The notes under the pieces are model-generated. The model was not told the origin of the DNA. It ran no database searches and was given only the letters and a program-made list of their open reading frames with translations. From Eledone cirrhosa (Eukaryota > Mollusca > Cephalopoda > Octopoda > Eledonidae), in NCBI GenBank assembly GCA_964016885.1, contig OZ024741.1, positions 28,465,956 through 28,529,955 of the forward strand: 64,000 nt of DNA. The letters are read 5' to 3'. This document shows positions 46,806-58,500 of the stretch, piece after piece (position 1 is the stretch's first letter; each line of letters begins with the position of its first letter). The translations under genes were made by a program, and so were the position numbers.

Positions 46806-47379
46806 ATTGGTATATAACTGGTATATATAGGGATATAACTACATATAGATACTGTTAGTGGTACTACAGTGTAAGTTATTGCTAGATAACTGGTATATAT
46901 GGGGATATAACTATATATAGATACTGTCAGTGGTACTACAGTGTAGGTTATTGGTAGATAACTGGTATATATAGGGACATAACTACATATAGATACTGTC
47001 AATGGTACTACAGTGTAGATTATTGGTAGATAACTGGTATATATAGGGATATAACTACATATAGATACTGTCAGTGTTACTACAGTGTAGGTTATTGGTA
47101 GATAACTGGTATATATAGGGATATAACTACATATAGATACGGTCAGTGGTACTACAGTGTAGGTTATTGGTAGATAACTGGTATATATAGGGATATAACT
47201 ACGTATAGATACTGTCAGTGGTACTACAGTCTAGGTTAATGGTAGATAACTGGTATATATAGGGATATAACTACATAGAGATACTGTCAGTGGTACTACA
47301 GTGAAGGTTATTGGTAGATAACTGGTATATATAGGGATATATCTATATATAGATACTGTCAGTGGTACTACAGTGTAGG

Positions 47380-48648
47380 TTATTGGTATATAACTGGAAT
47401 ATATAGGGATATAACTACATATACAGATACTGTCACTTTTACTACAGTGTAGGTTATTGGTAGATAACTGGTATATATAGGGATATAACTACACATAGAT
47501 ACTGTCAGTGGTACTACAGTGTAAGTTATTGGTAGATAACTGGTATATATAGGGATATAACTACACATAGATATTGTCAGGGTTACTACAGTGTATGTGA
47601 TTGGTATAGAACTGGTATATATAGGGATATAACTACATATAGATACTGTCAGTGGTACTACAGTGTAGGTTATTGGTATATAACTGGTATATATAGGGAT
47701 ATAACTACATATAGATACTGTCAGTGGTACTACAGTGTAGGCTATTGGTATATAACTGGTATATATAGGGATATAACTACATATAGATATTGTAAGTGGT
47801 ACTACAGTGTAGGTTATTGGTAGATAACTGGTATATATAGGGATATAACTACATATAGATACTATCAGTGTTAGTACAGTAAAGAATATTGGTAGAGAAC
47901 TGGTATATATAGGGATAGAACTACATATAGATACTGTCAGTGGTACTACAGTGTAGGTTATTGGTATATAACTGGTATATATAAGGATATAACTACATAT
48001 AGATACTGTCAGTGGTACTACAGTGTAGGTTATTGGTATATAACTGGTATATATAGGGATATAACTACGTAAAGATACTGTCAGTGGTACTGCAGTGTAG
48101 GTTATTGGTAGATAACTGGTATATATAGGGATATAACTACATATAGATACTGTCAGTGGTACTACAGTGTAGATTATTGGTAGATAACTGTTATATGTAG
48201 TGATATAACTACATATAGATACTGTCAGTGGTACTACAGTGTAGGTTATTGGTAGATAACTGGTATATATAGGGATATAACTACATATAGATACTGTCAG
48301 TGGTACTACAGTGTAGGTTATTGGTATATTACTGGAATATATAGGGATATAACTACACATAGATACTCTCAGTGGTACTACAGTGTAGGTTATTGGTATA
48401 TAACTGGTATATATAGGGATATAGCTACATATAGATACTGTCAGTGGTACTACATTGTAGGTTATTGGTATATAACTGGAATATATAGCGATATAACTAC
48501 ACATAGATACTGTCAGTGGTACTACAGTGTAGGTTATTGGTATATAACTGGTATATATAGGGATACAACTACATATAGATACTGTCAGTGGTACCATAGT
48601 GTAGGTTATTGGTATATAACTGGTATATATAGGGATATAACTACACAT
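47380..48648 (-). other. 422-codon open frame, judged a by-product of the repeat
   Basis: This is the longest open frame in the window, together with its copy at 58486-59754. It is 17 to 18 tandem 24-residue units of the type CSYIPIYTSYLPITYTVV followed by PLTVS and Met or Ile. The protein would be rich in Tyr, Ile, Thr, Val, Pro and Ser with almost no charged residue. It starts only because a CACATAG monomer supplies ATG, and ends because a 74-bp CATATACAGATAC monomer shifts the frame onto TAA. Differences between units are mostly amino-acid changing (Leu/Ile, Met/Ile, Pro/Arg/Gln/Thr), which argues against selection on a protein. Coding is not excluded but I would not annotate a gene. Confidence 0.85.
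48244..48315 (+). repeat. Reference monomer (matches the majority base at every variable site)
   Basis: This single 72-bp unit carries the majority base at each recurrently variable position and can be used as the reference monomer. It has 24 G or C bases (33 percent). It contains an 8-base alternating TATATATA run, the short inverted repeat GTTAT-TGGTAG-ATAAC near its start, and a second inverted repeat ACTGT-CAGTGGTACT-ACAGT near its end. In the minus-strand frame used by the long open frames it reads as 24 codons without a stop. All three plus-strand frames contain stops within one unit, as do the other two minus frames. Confidence 0.9.
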
Positions 48649-51055
48649 AGATACTGTCAGTGGTACTACAGAGTAGGTTATTGGTAGATAACTGGTATAT
48701 ATAGGGATATAACTACGTATAGATACTGTCAGTGGTACTACAGTGTAGGTTATTGGTAGAGAACTGGTATATATAGGGATATAACTACATATAGATACTG
48801 TCAGTGGTACTACAGTGTAAGTTATTGCTAGATAACTGGTATATATGAGGATATAACTACATATAGATACTGTCAGTGGTACTACGGTGTAGGTTATTGG
48901 TAGCTAACTGGTATATATAGGGACATAACTACATATAGATACTGTCAATTGTACTACAGTGTAGATTATTGGTAGATAACTGGTATATATAGGGATATAA
49001 CTACATATAGATACTGTCAGTGTTACTACAGTGTAGGTTATTGGTAGATAACTGGTATATATAGTGATATAACTACATATAGATACTGTCAGTGGTACTA
49101 CAGTGTAGGTTATTGGTAGATAACTGGTATATATAGGGATATAAATACATATAGATACTGTCAGTGGTACTACAGTCTATGTTAATGGTAGATAACTGGT
49201 ATATATAGGGGTATAACTACATAGAGATACTGACAGTGGTACTACAGTGTAGGTTATTGGTAGATAACTGGTATATATAGGGATATAACTACACATAGAT
49301 ACTGTCAGTGGTACTACAGTGTAGGTTATTGGTATATAACTGGTACATACAGGAATATAACTACATATAGATACTGTCAGTGGTACTATAGTGTAGGTTA
49401 TTGGTATATAACTGGTATATATAGGGATATAACTACACATACATACTGTCAGTGGTACTACAGTGTAGGTTATTGGTAGATAACTGGTATATATAGGGAT
49501 ATAACTACATATAGATACTGACAGTGGTACTACAGTGTAGGTTATTGGTAGATAACTGGTATATATAGGGATATGACTACATATAGATACTGTCAGTGGT
49601 ACTACAGTGTAGGTTATTGGTATATAACTGGAATATATAGGGATATAACTACATATACAGATACCGTCAGTTTTACTACAGTGTAGGTTATTGGTAGATA
49701 ACTGGTATATATAGGGATATAACTACACATAGATACTGTCAGTGGTACTACAGTGTAAGTTATTGGTAGATAACTGGTATATGTAGGGATATAACTACAC
49801 ATAGATACTGTCAGTGTTACTACAGTGTAGGTTATTGGTATAGAACTGGTATATATAGGGATATAACTACATATAGATACGGTCAGTGGTACTACAGTGT
49901 AGGTTATTGGTATATAACTGGTATATATAGGGATATAACTACATATAGATACTGTCAGTGGTACTACAGTGTAGGTTATTGGTAGATAACTGGTATATAT
50001 AGGGATATAACTACATATAGATACTATCAGTGTTAGTACAGTAAAGATTATTGGTAGAGAATTGGTATATATAGGGATAGAACTACATATAGATACTGTC
50101 AGTGGTACTACAGTGTAGGTTATTGGTATATAACTGGTATATATAGGGATATAACTACATATAGATACTGTCAGTGGTACTACAGTGTAGGTTATTGGTA
50201 TATAACTGGTATATATAGGGATATAACTACATATAGATACTGTCAGTGTTACTACAGTGTAGGTTATTGGTATATAACTGGTATATATAGGGATATAACT
50301 ACATATAGATACTGTCAGTGGTACTACAGTGTAGGTTATTGGTAGATAACTGGTATATATAGGGATATAACTACATATAGATACTGACAGTTGTACTACA
50401 GTGTATGTTATTGGTAGATAACTGGTATATATAGGGATATAACTACATATAGATACTGTCAGTGGTACTACAGTCTAGGTTATTGGTAGATAACTGGTAT
50501 ATATAGGGATATAACTACATAGAGATACTGTCAGTGGTACTAGAGTGTAGGTTATTGGTAGATAACTGGTATATATAGGGATATAACTACACATAGATAC
50601 TGTCAGTGGTACTACAGTGTAGGTTATTGGTATATAACTGGAATATATAGGGATTTAACTACACATAGATACTGTCAGTGGTACTACAGTGTAGGTTATT
50701 GGTATATAACTGGTATTTATAGGATTATAACTACATATAGATACTGTCAGTGGTACTATAGTGTAGGTTATTGGTATATAACTGGTATATATAGGGATAT
50801 AACTACACATAGATACTGTCAGTGGTACTACAGTGTAGGTTATTGGTAGATAACTGGTATATATAGGGATATAACTACATATAGATACTGACAGTAGTAC
50901 TACAGTGTAGGTTATTGGTAGATAACTGGTATATATCTGTATATAACTACATATAGATACTGTCAGTGGTACTACAGTGTAGGTTATTGGTAGATAACTG
51001 GTATATATAGGGATATAACTACATATAGATACTGTCAGTGTTACTACAGTGTAGG

Positions 51056-54000
51056 TTATTGGTATATAACTGCTATATATAGGGATATAACTACATATAC
51101 AGATAATGTCAGTCTTACTACAGTGTAGGTTATTGTTAGATAACTGGTATATATAGGGATATAACTACATATAGATACTGTCAGTGATACTACAGAGTAG
51201 GCTATTGGTATATAACTTGTATATATTGGGATATAGCTACACATAGATACTGTCAGTGGTACTACAGTGTAGGTTATTGGTAGATAACTGGTATATATAG
51301 GGATATAACTACACATAGATACTGTCAGTGGTACTACAATGTAAGTTATTGGTAGATAACTGGTATATATAGGGATATAACTACGTATAGATACTGTCAA
51401 TTGTACTACAGTGTAGGTTATTGGTATATAACTGGTATATATAGAGATATAACTACATATACAGATACTGTCAGTCTTACTACAGTGTAGGTTATTGGTA
51501 GATAACTGGTATATATAGGGATATAACTACATATACAGATACTGTCAGTCTTACTACAGTGTAGGTTATTTGTAGAGAACTGGTATATATAGGGATATAA
51601 CTACATATATACTGTCAGTGGTACTACAGTGTAGGTTATTGGTTGATAGCTGGTATATATAGGTATATAACTACACATAGATACTGTCAGTGGTACTACA
51701 GTGTAGGTTATTGGTAGATAACTGGTATATATAGGGATATAACTACACATAGATACTGTCAGTGTTACTAGAGTGTAGGTTATTGGTATATAACTGGAAT
51801 ATATAGCGATATAACTACACATAGATACTGTCAGTGGTACTACAGTGTAGGTTATTGGTATATAACTGGAATATATAGGGATATAACTACACATAGATAC
51901 TGTCAGTGGTACTACAGTGTAGATTATTGGTATATAACTGGTATATATAGGATTATAACTACATATAGATACTGTCAGTGGTACTATAGTGTAGGTTATT
52001 GGTATATAACTGGTATATATAGGGATATAACTACACATAGATACTGTCAGTGGTACTACAGTGTAGGTTATTGGTAGATAATTGGTATATATAGGGATAT
52101 AACTAAATATAGATACTGACAGTGGTACTACAGTGTAGGTTATTGGTAGATAACTGGTATATAGCTGGATATAACTACAAATAGATACTGTCAGTGGTAC
52201 TACAGTGTAGGTTATTGGTAGATAACTGGTATATATAGGGATATAACTACATATAGAAACTGTCAGTGTTACTACAGTGTAGGTTATTGGTATATAACTG
52301 GTATATATAGGGATATAACTACATATACAGATAATGTCAGTCTTACTACAGTGTAGGTTATTGGTAGATAACTGGTATATATAGGGATATAACTACACAT
52401 AGATACTGTCAGTGTTACTACAGTGTAAGTTATTGGTATAGAACTGGTATATATAGGGATATAACTACATATAGATACTGTCAGTGATACTACAGTGTAG
52501 GCTATTGGTATATAACTGGTATATATTGGGATATAGCTACACATAGATACTGTCAGTGGTACTACAGTGTAGGTTATTGGTAGATAACTGGTATATATAG
52601 GGATATAACTACACATAGATACTGTCAGTGTTACTACAGTGTAAGTTATTGGTATAGAACTGGTATATATAGGGATATAACTACATATAGATACTGTCAG
52701 TGATACTACAGTGTAGGCTATTGGTATATAACTGGTATATATTGGGATATAGCTACACATAGATACTGTCAGTGGTACTACAGTGTAGGTTATTGGTATA
52801 TTACTGGAATATATAGGGATATAACTACACATAGATACTCTCAGTGGTACTACAGTGTAGGTTATTGGTATATAACTGGTATATATAGGGATATAGCTAC
52901 ATATAGATACTGTCAGTGGTACTACATTGTAGGTTATTGGTATATAACTGGAATATATAGCGATATAACTACACATAGATACTGTCAGTGGTACTACAGT
53001 GTAGGTTATTGGTATATAACTGGTATATATAGGGATACAACTACATATAGATACTGTCAGTGGTACCATAGTGTAGGTTATTGGTATATAACTGGTATAT
53101 ATAGGGATATAACTACACATAGATACTGTCAGTGGTACTACAGAGTAGGTTATTGGTAGATAACTGGTATATATAGGGATATAACTACGTATAGATACTG
53201 TCAGTGGTACTACAGTGTAGGTTATTGGTAGAGAACTGGTATATATAGGGATATAACTACATATAGATACTGTCAGTGGTACTACAGTGTAAGTTATTGC
53301 TAGATAACTGGTATATATGAGGATATAACTACATATAGATACTGTCAGTGGTACTACGGTGTAGGTTATTGGTAGCTAACTGGTATATATAGGGACATAA
53401 CTACATATAGATACTGTCAATTGTACTACAGTGTAGATTATTGGTAGATAACTGGTATATATAGGGATATAACTACATATAGATACTGTCAGTGTTACTA
53501 CAGTGTAGGTTATTGGTAGATAACTGGTATATATAGTGATATAACTACATATAGATACTGTCAGTGGTACTACAGTGTAGGTTATTGGTAGATAACTGGT
53601 ATATATAGGGATATAAATACATATAGATACTGTCAGTGGTACTACAGTCTATGTTAATGGTAGATAACTGGTATATATAGGGGTATAACTACATAGAGAT
53701 ACTGACAGTGGTACTACAGTGTAGGTTATTGGTAGATAACTGGTATATATAGGGATATAACTACACATAGATACTGTCAGTGGTACTACAGTGTAGGTTA
53801 TTGGTATATAACTGGTACATACAGGAATATAACTACATATAGATACTGTCAGTGGTACTATAGTGTAGGTTATTGGTATATAACTGGTATATATAGGGAT
53901 ATAACTACACATACATACTGTCAGTGGTACTACAGTGTAGGTTATTGGTAGATAACTGGTATATATAGGGATATAACTACATATAGATACTGACAGTGGT

Positions 54001-55527
54001 ACTACAGTGTAGGTTATTGGTAGATAACTGGTATATATAGGGATATGACTACATATAGATACTGTCAGTGGTACTACAGTGTAGGTTATTGGTATATAAC
54101 TGGAATATATAGGGATATAACTACATATACAGATACCGTCAGTTTTACTACAGTGTAGGTTATTGGTAGATAACTGGTATATATAGGGATATAACTACAC
54201 ATAGATACTGTCAGTGGTACTACAGTGTAAGTTATTGGTAGATAACTGGTATATGTAGGGATATAACTACACATAGATACTGTCAGTGTTACTACAGTGT
54301 AGGTTATTGGTATAGAACTGGTATATATAGGGATATAACTACATATAGATACGGTCAGTGGTACTACAGTGTAGGTTATTGGTATATAACTGGTATATAT
54401 AGGGATATAACTACATATAGATACTGTCAGTGGTACTACAGTGTAGGTTATTGGTAGATAACTGGTATATATAGGGATATAACTACATATAGATACTATC
54501 AGTGTTAGTACAGTAAAGATTATTGGTAGAGAATTGGTATATATAGGGATAGAACTACATATAGATACTGTCAGTGGTACTACAGTGTAGGTTATTGGTA
54601 TATAACTGGTATATATAGGGATATAACTACATATAGATACTGTCAGTGGTACTACAGTGTAGGTTATTGGTATATAACTGGTATATATAGGGATATAACT
54701 ACATATAGATACTGTCAGTGTTACTACAGTGTAGGTTATTGGTATATAACTGGTATATATAGGGATATAACTACATATAGATACTGTCAGTGGTACTACA
54801 GTGTAGGTTATTGGTAGATAACTGGTATATATAGGGATATAACTACATATAGATACTGACAGTTGTACTACAGTGTATGTTATTGGTAGATAACTGGTAT
54901 ATATAGGGATATAACTACATATAGATACTGTCAGTGGTACTACAGTCTAGGTTATTGGTAGATAACTGGTATATATAGGGATATAACTACATAGAGATAC
55001 TGTCAGTGGTACTAGAGTGTAGGTTATTGGTAGATAACTGGTATATATAGGGATATAACTACACATAGATACTGTCAGTGGTACTACAGTGTAGGTTATT
55101 GGTATATAACTGGAATATATAGGGATTTAACTACACATAGATACTGTCAGTGGTACTACAGTGTAGGTTATTGGTATATAACTGGTATTTATAGGATTAT
55201 AACTACATATAGATACTGTCAGTGGTACTATAGTGTAGGTTATTGGTATATAACTGGTATATATAGGGATATAACTACACATAGATACTGTCAGTGGTAC
55301 TACAGTGTAGGTTATTGGTAGATAACTGGTATATATAGGGATATAACTACATATAGATACTGACAGTAGTACTACAGTGTAGGTTATTGGTAGATAACTG
55401 GTATATATCTGTATATAACTACATATAGATACTGTCAGTGGTACTACAGTGTAGGTTATTGGTAGATAACTGGTATATATAGGGATATAACTACATATAG
55501 ATACTGTCAGTGTTACTACAGTGTAGG
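51056..55527. repeat. Hybrid higher-order repeat, copy R2 (4472 bp, deleted)
   Basis: The offset from R1 is 6634 up to 52284 and 4472 from 53649 on, a net loss of 2162 bp. It is composed of a 216-bp gain (three monomers repeated at 52405-52620 and 52621-52836) and a loss of about 2378 bp (33 monomers plus 2) at about 52790, where GGTTATTGGTATATTACTGG follows a monomer matching 45930. Both breakpoints lie inside highly similar monomers, so they cannot be placed to the base. Confidence 0.85.
52405..52836. repeat. 216-bp (three-monomer) tandem duplication
   Basis: Three consecutive distinctive monomers (GTGTTAC with GTAAGTTATTGGTATAG; GTGATAC with GGCTATTGG; TATTGGGATATAGCTAC) occur twice in a row, 216 bp apart. 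All other copies of this group in the window (near 20060, 27010, 38990, 45780 and 56890) have it once, so this is a private local duplication in R2. Confidence 0.85.
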
Positions 55528-58500
55528 TTATTGGTATATAACTGCTATATATAGGGATATAACTACATATACAGATAATGTCAGTCTTACTACAGTGTAG
55601 GTTATTGTTAGATAACTGGTATATATAGGGATATAACTACATATAGATACTGTCAGTGATACTACAGAGTAGGCTATTGGTATATAACTTGTATATATTG
55701 GGATATAGCTACACATAGATACTGTCAGTGGTACTACAGTGTAGGTTATTGGTAGATAACTGGTATATATAGGGATATAACTACACATAGATACTGTCAG
55801 TGGTACTACAATGTAAGTTATTGGTAGATAACTGGTATATATAGGGATATAACTACGTATAGATACTGTCAATTGTACTACAGTGTAGGTTATTGGTATA
55901 TAACTGGTATATATAGAGATATAACTACATATACAGATACTGTCAGTCTTACTACAGTGTAGGTTATTGGTAGATAACTGGTATATATAGGGATATAACT
56001 ACATATACAGATACTGTCAGTCTTACTACAGTGTAGGTTATTTGTAGAGAACTGGTATATATAGGGATATAACTACATATATACTGTCAGTGGTACTACA
56101 GTGTAGGTTATTGGTTGATAGCTGGTATATATAGGTATATAACTACACATAGATACTGTCAGTGGTACTACAGTGTAGGTTATTGGTAGATAACTGGTAT
56201 ATATAGGGATATAACTACACATAGATACTGTCAGTGTTACTAGAGTGTAGGTTATTGGTATATAACTGGAATATATAGCGATATAACTACACATAGATAC
56301 TGTCAGTGGTACTACAGTGTAGGTTATTGGTATATAACTGGAATATATAGGGATATAACTACACATAGATACTGTCAGTGGTACTACAGTGTAGATTATT
56401 GGTATATAACTGGTATATATAGGATTATAACTACATATAGATACTGTCAGTGGTACTATAGTGTAGGTTATTGGTATATAACTGGTATATATAGGGATAT
56501 AACTACACATAGATACTGTCAGTGGTACTACAGTGTAGGTTATTGGTAGATAATTGGTATATATAGGGATATAACTAAATATAGATACTGACAGTGGTAC
56601 TACAGTGTAGGTTATTGGTAGATAACTGGTATATAGCTGGATATAACTACAAATAGATACTGTCAGTGGTACTACAGTGTAGGTTATTGGTAGATAACTG
56701 GTATATATAGGGATATAACTACATATAGAAACTGTCAGTGTTACTACAGTGTAGGTTATTGGTATATAACTGGTATATATAGGGATATAACTACATATAC
56801 AGATAATGTCAGTCTTACTACAGTGTAGGTTATTGGTAGATAACTGGTATATATAGGGATATAACTACACATAGATACTGTCAGTGTTACTACAGTGTAA
56901 GTTATTGGTATAGAACTGGTATATATAGGGATATAACTACATATAGATACTGTCAGTGATACTACAGTGTAGGCTATTGGTATATAACTGGTATATATTG
57001 GGATATAGCTACACATAGATACTGTCAGTGGTACTACAGTGTAGGTTATTGGTAGATAACTGGTATATATAGGGATATAACTACACATAGATACTGTCAG
57101 TGGTACTACAATGTAAGTTATTGGTAGATAACTGGTATATATAGGGATATAACTACGTATAGATACTGTCAGTGGTACTACAGTGTAGGTTATTGGTATA
57201 TAACTGGTATATATAGAGATATAACTACATATACAGATAGTGTCAGTCTTACTACAGTGTAGGTTATTGGTAGAGAACTGGTATATATAGGGATATAACT
57301 ACATATATACTGTCAGTGGTACTACAGTGTAGGTTATTGGTTGATAGCTGGTATATATAGGTATATAACTACACATAGATACTGTCAGTGGTACTACAGT
57401 GTAGGTTATTGGTAGATAACTGGTATATATAGGGATATAACTACACATAGATACTGTCAGTGATACTAGAGTGTAGGTTACTGGTATATAACTGGAATAT
57501 ATAGCGATATAACTACACATAGATACTGTCAGTGGTACTACAGTGTAGGTTATTGGTATATAACTGGTATATATAGGGATATAACTACATATAGATACTG
57601 TCAGTGGTACTATAGTGTAGGTTATTGGTATATAACTGGTATATATAGGGATATAACTACACATAGATACTGTCAGTGGTACTACAGAGTAGGTTATTGG
57701 TAGATAACTGGTATATATAGGGATATAACTACGTATAGATACTGTCAGTGGTACTACAGTGTAGGTTATTGGTAGAGAACTGGTATATATAGGGTTATAA
57801 CTATATAGAGATACTGCCAGTGGTACTACAGTGTAGGTTATTGGTAGATAACTGGTATATATAGGGATATAACTACACATAGATAATGTCAGTGGTACAA
57901 CAATGTAAGCTATTGGTATATAACTGGTATATATAGGGATATAACTACATATAGATACTGTTAGTGGTACTACAGTGTAAGTTATTGCTAGATAACTGGT
58001 ATATATGGGGATATAACTATATATAGATACTGTCAGTGGTACTACAGTGTAGGTTATTGGTAGATAACTGGTATATATAGGGACATAACTACATATAGAT
58101 ACTGTCAATGGTACTACAGTGTAGATTATTGGTAGATAACTGGTATATATAGGGATATAACTACATATAGATACTGTCAGTGTTACTACAGTGTAGGTTA
58201 TTGGTAGATAACTGGTATATATAGGGATATAACTACATATAGATACGGTCAGTGGTACTACAGTGTAGGTTATTGGTAGATAACTGGTATATATAGGGAT
58301 ATAACTACGTATAGATACTGTCAGTGGTACTACAGTCTAGGTTAATGGTAGATAACTGGTATATATAGGGATATAACTACATAGAGATACTGTCAGTGGT
58401 ACTACAGTGAAGGTTATTGGTAGATAACTGGTATATATAGGGATATATCTATATATAGATACTGTCAGTGGTACTACAGTGTAGGTTATTGGTATATAAC

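Larger units (their letters stand above)
46806..50384. repeat. Distinct 3.5-kb monomer block of the hybrid repeat
   Basis: About 49 monomers here have landmarks not seen left of 46.8 kb: TATTGCTAGATAAC, GTTAATGGTAGATAAC, GTCAGGGTTAC, GATACGGTCAG, GTACAGTAAAGAATATTGG or GATTATTGG, GGTACATACAGG, and GATAGAACTAC. The 74-bp TATATATATATGG monomer is absent. Many units sit close to the reference monomer. At about 50385 the sequence returns to the GACAGTTGTAC / GTATGTTATTGG run known from 24973, so the block looks inserted into, or recombined with, the 6.9-kb unit. Confidence 0.8.
44422..51055. repeat. Hybrid higher-order repeat, copy R1 (6634 bp)
   Basis: Phased on the GTTATTGG preceding the GATAATGTCAG monomer, the hybrid unit starts at 44422, 51056 and 55528. 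It joins the 18716-type part of the 6.9-kb repeat to the distinct block at 46806-50384 and then to the GGATTTAAC / TATATATCTG part. Copy R3 lies 11106 bp downstream and I noticed only a few differences over 6 kb, for example TATATGAGG at 48843 against TATATGGGG at 59949, and TAACTGTTATATG (48186) against TAACAGTTATATG (59292). Confidence 0.85.
19261..57320. repeat. 70-bp length variant (CATATATACTG)
   Basis: A monomer lacking two bases (CTACATATATACTGTCAG instead of CTACATATAGATACTG) begins near 19261, 20487, 26192, 27418, 38179, 39405, 44967, 46193, 51601, 56073 and 57299. It is always preceded by a GTAGAGAACTGG monomer. Where two occur in one higher-order unit they are 1226 bp apart (17 x 72 + 2). 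On the minus strand the loss creates an in-frame TAG, so each site ends an open stretch. Confidence 0.82.

Noticed and set aside
48244..48315. CENP-B box
   Set aside because: No TTCG...CGGG-type core is present in the reference monomer or in the variants I read.
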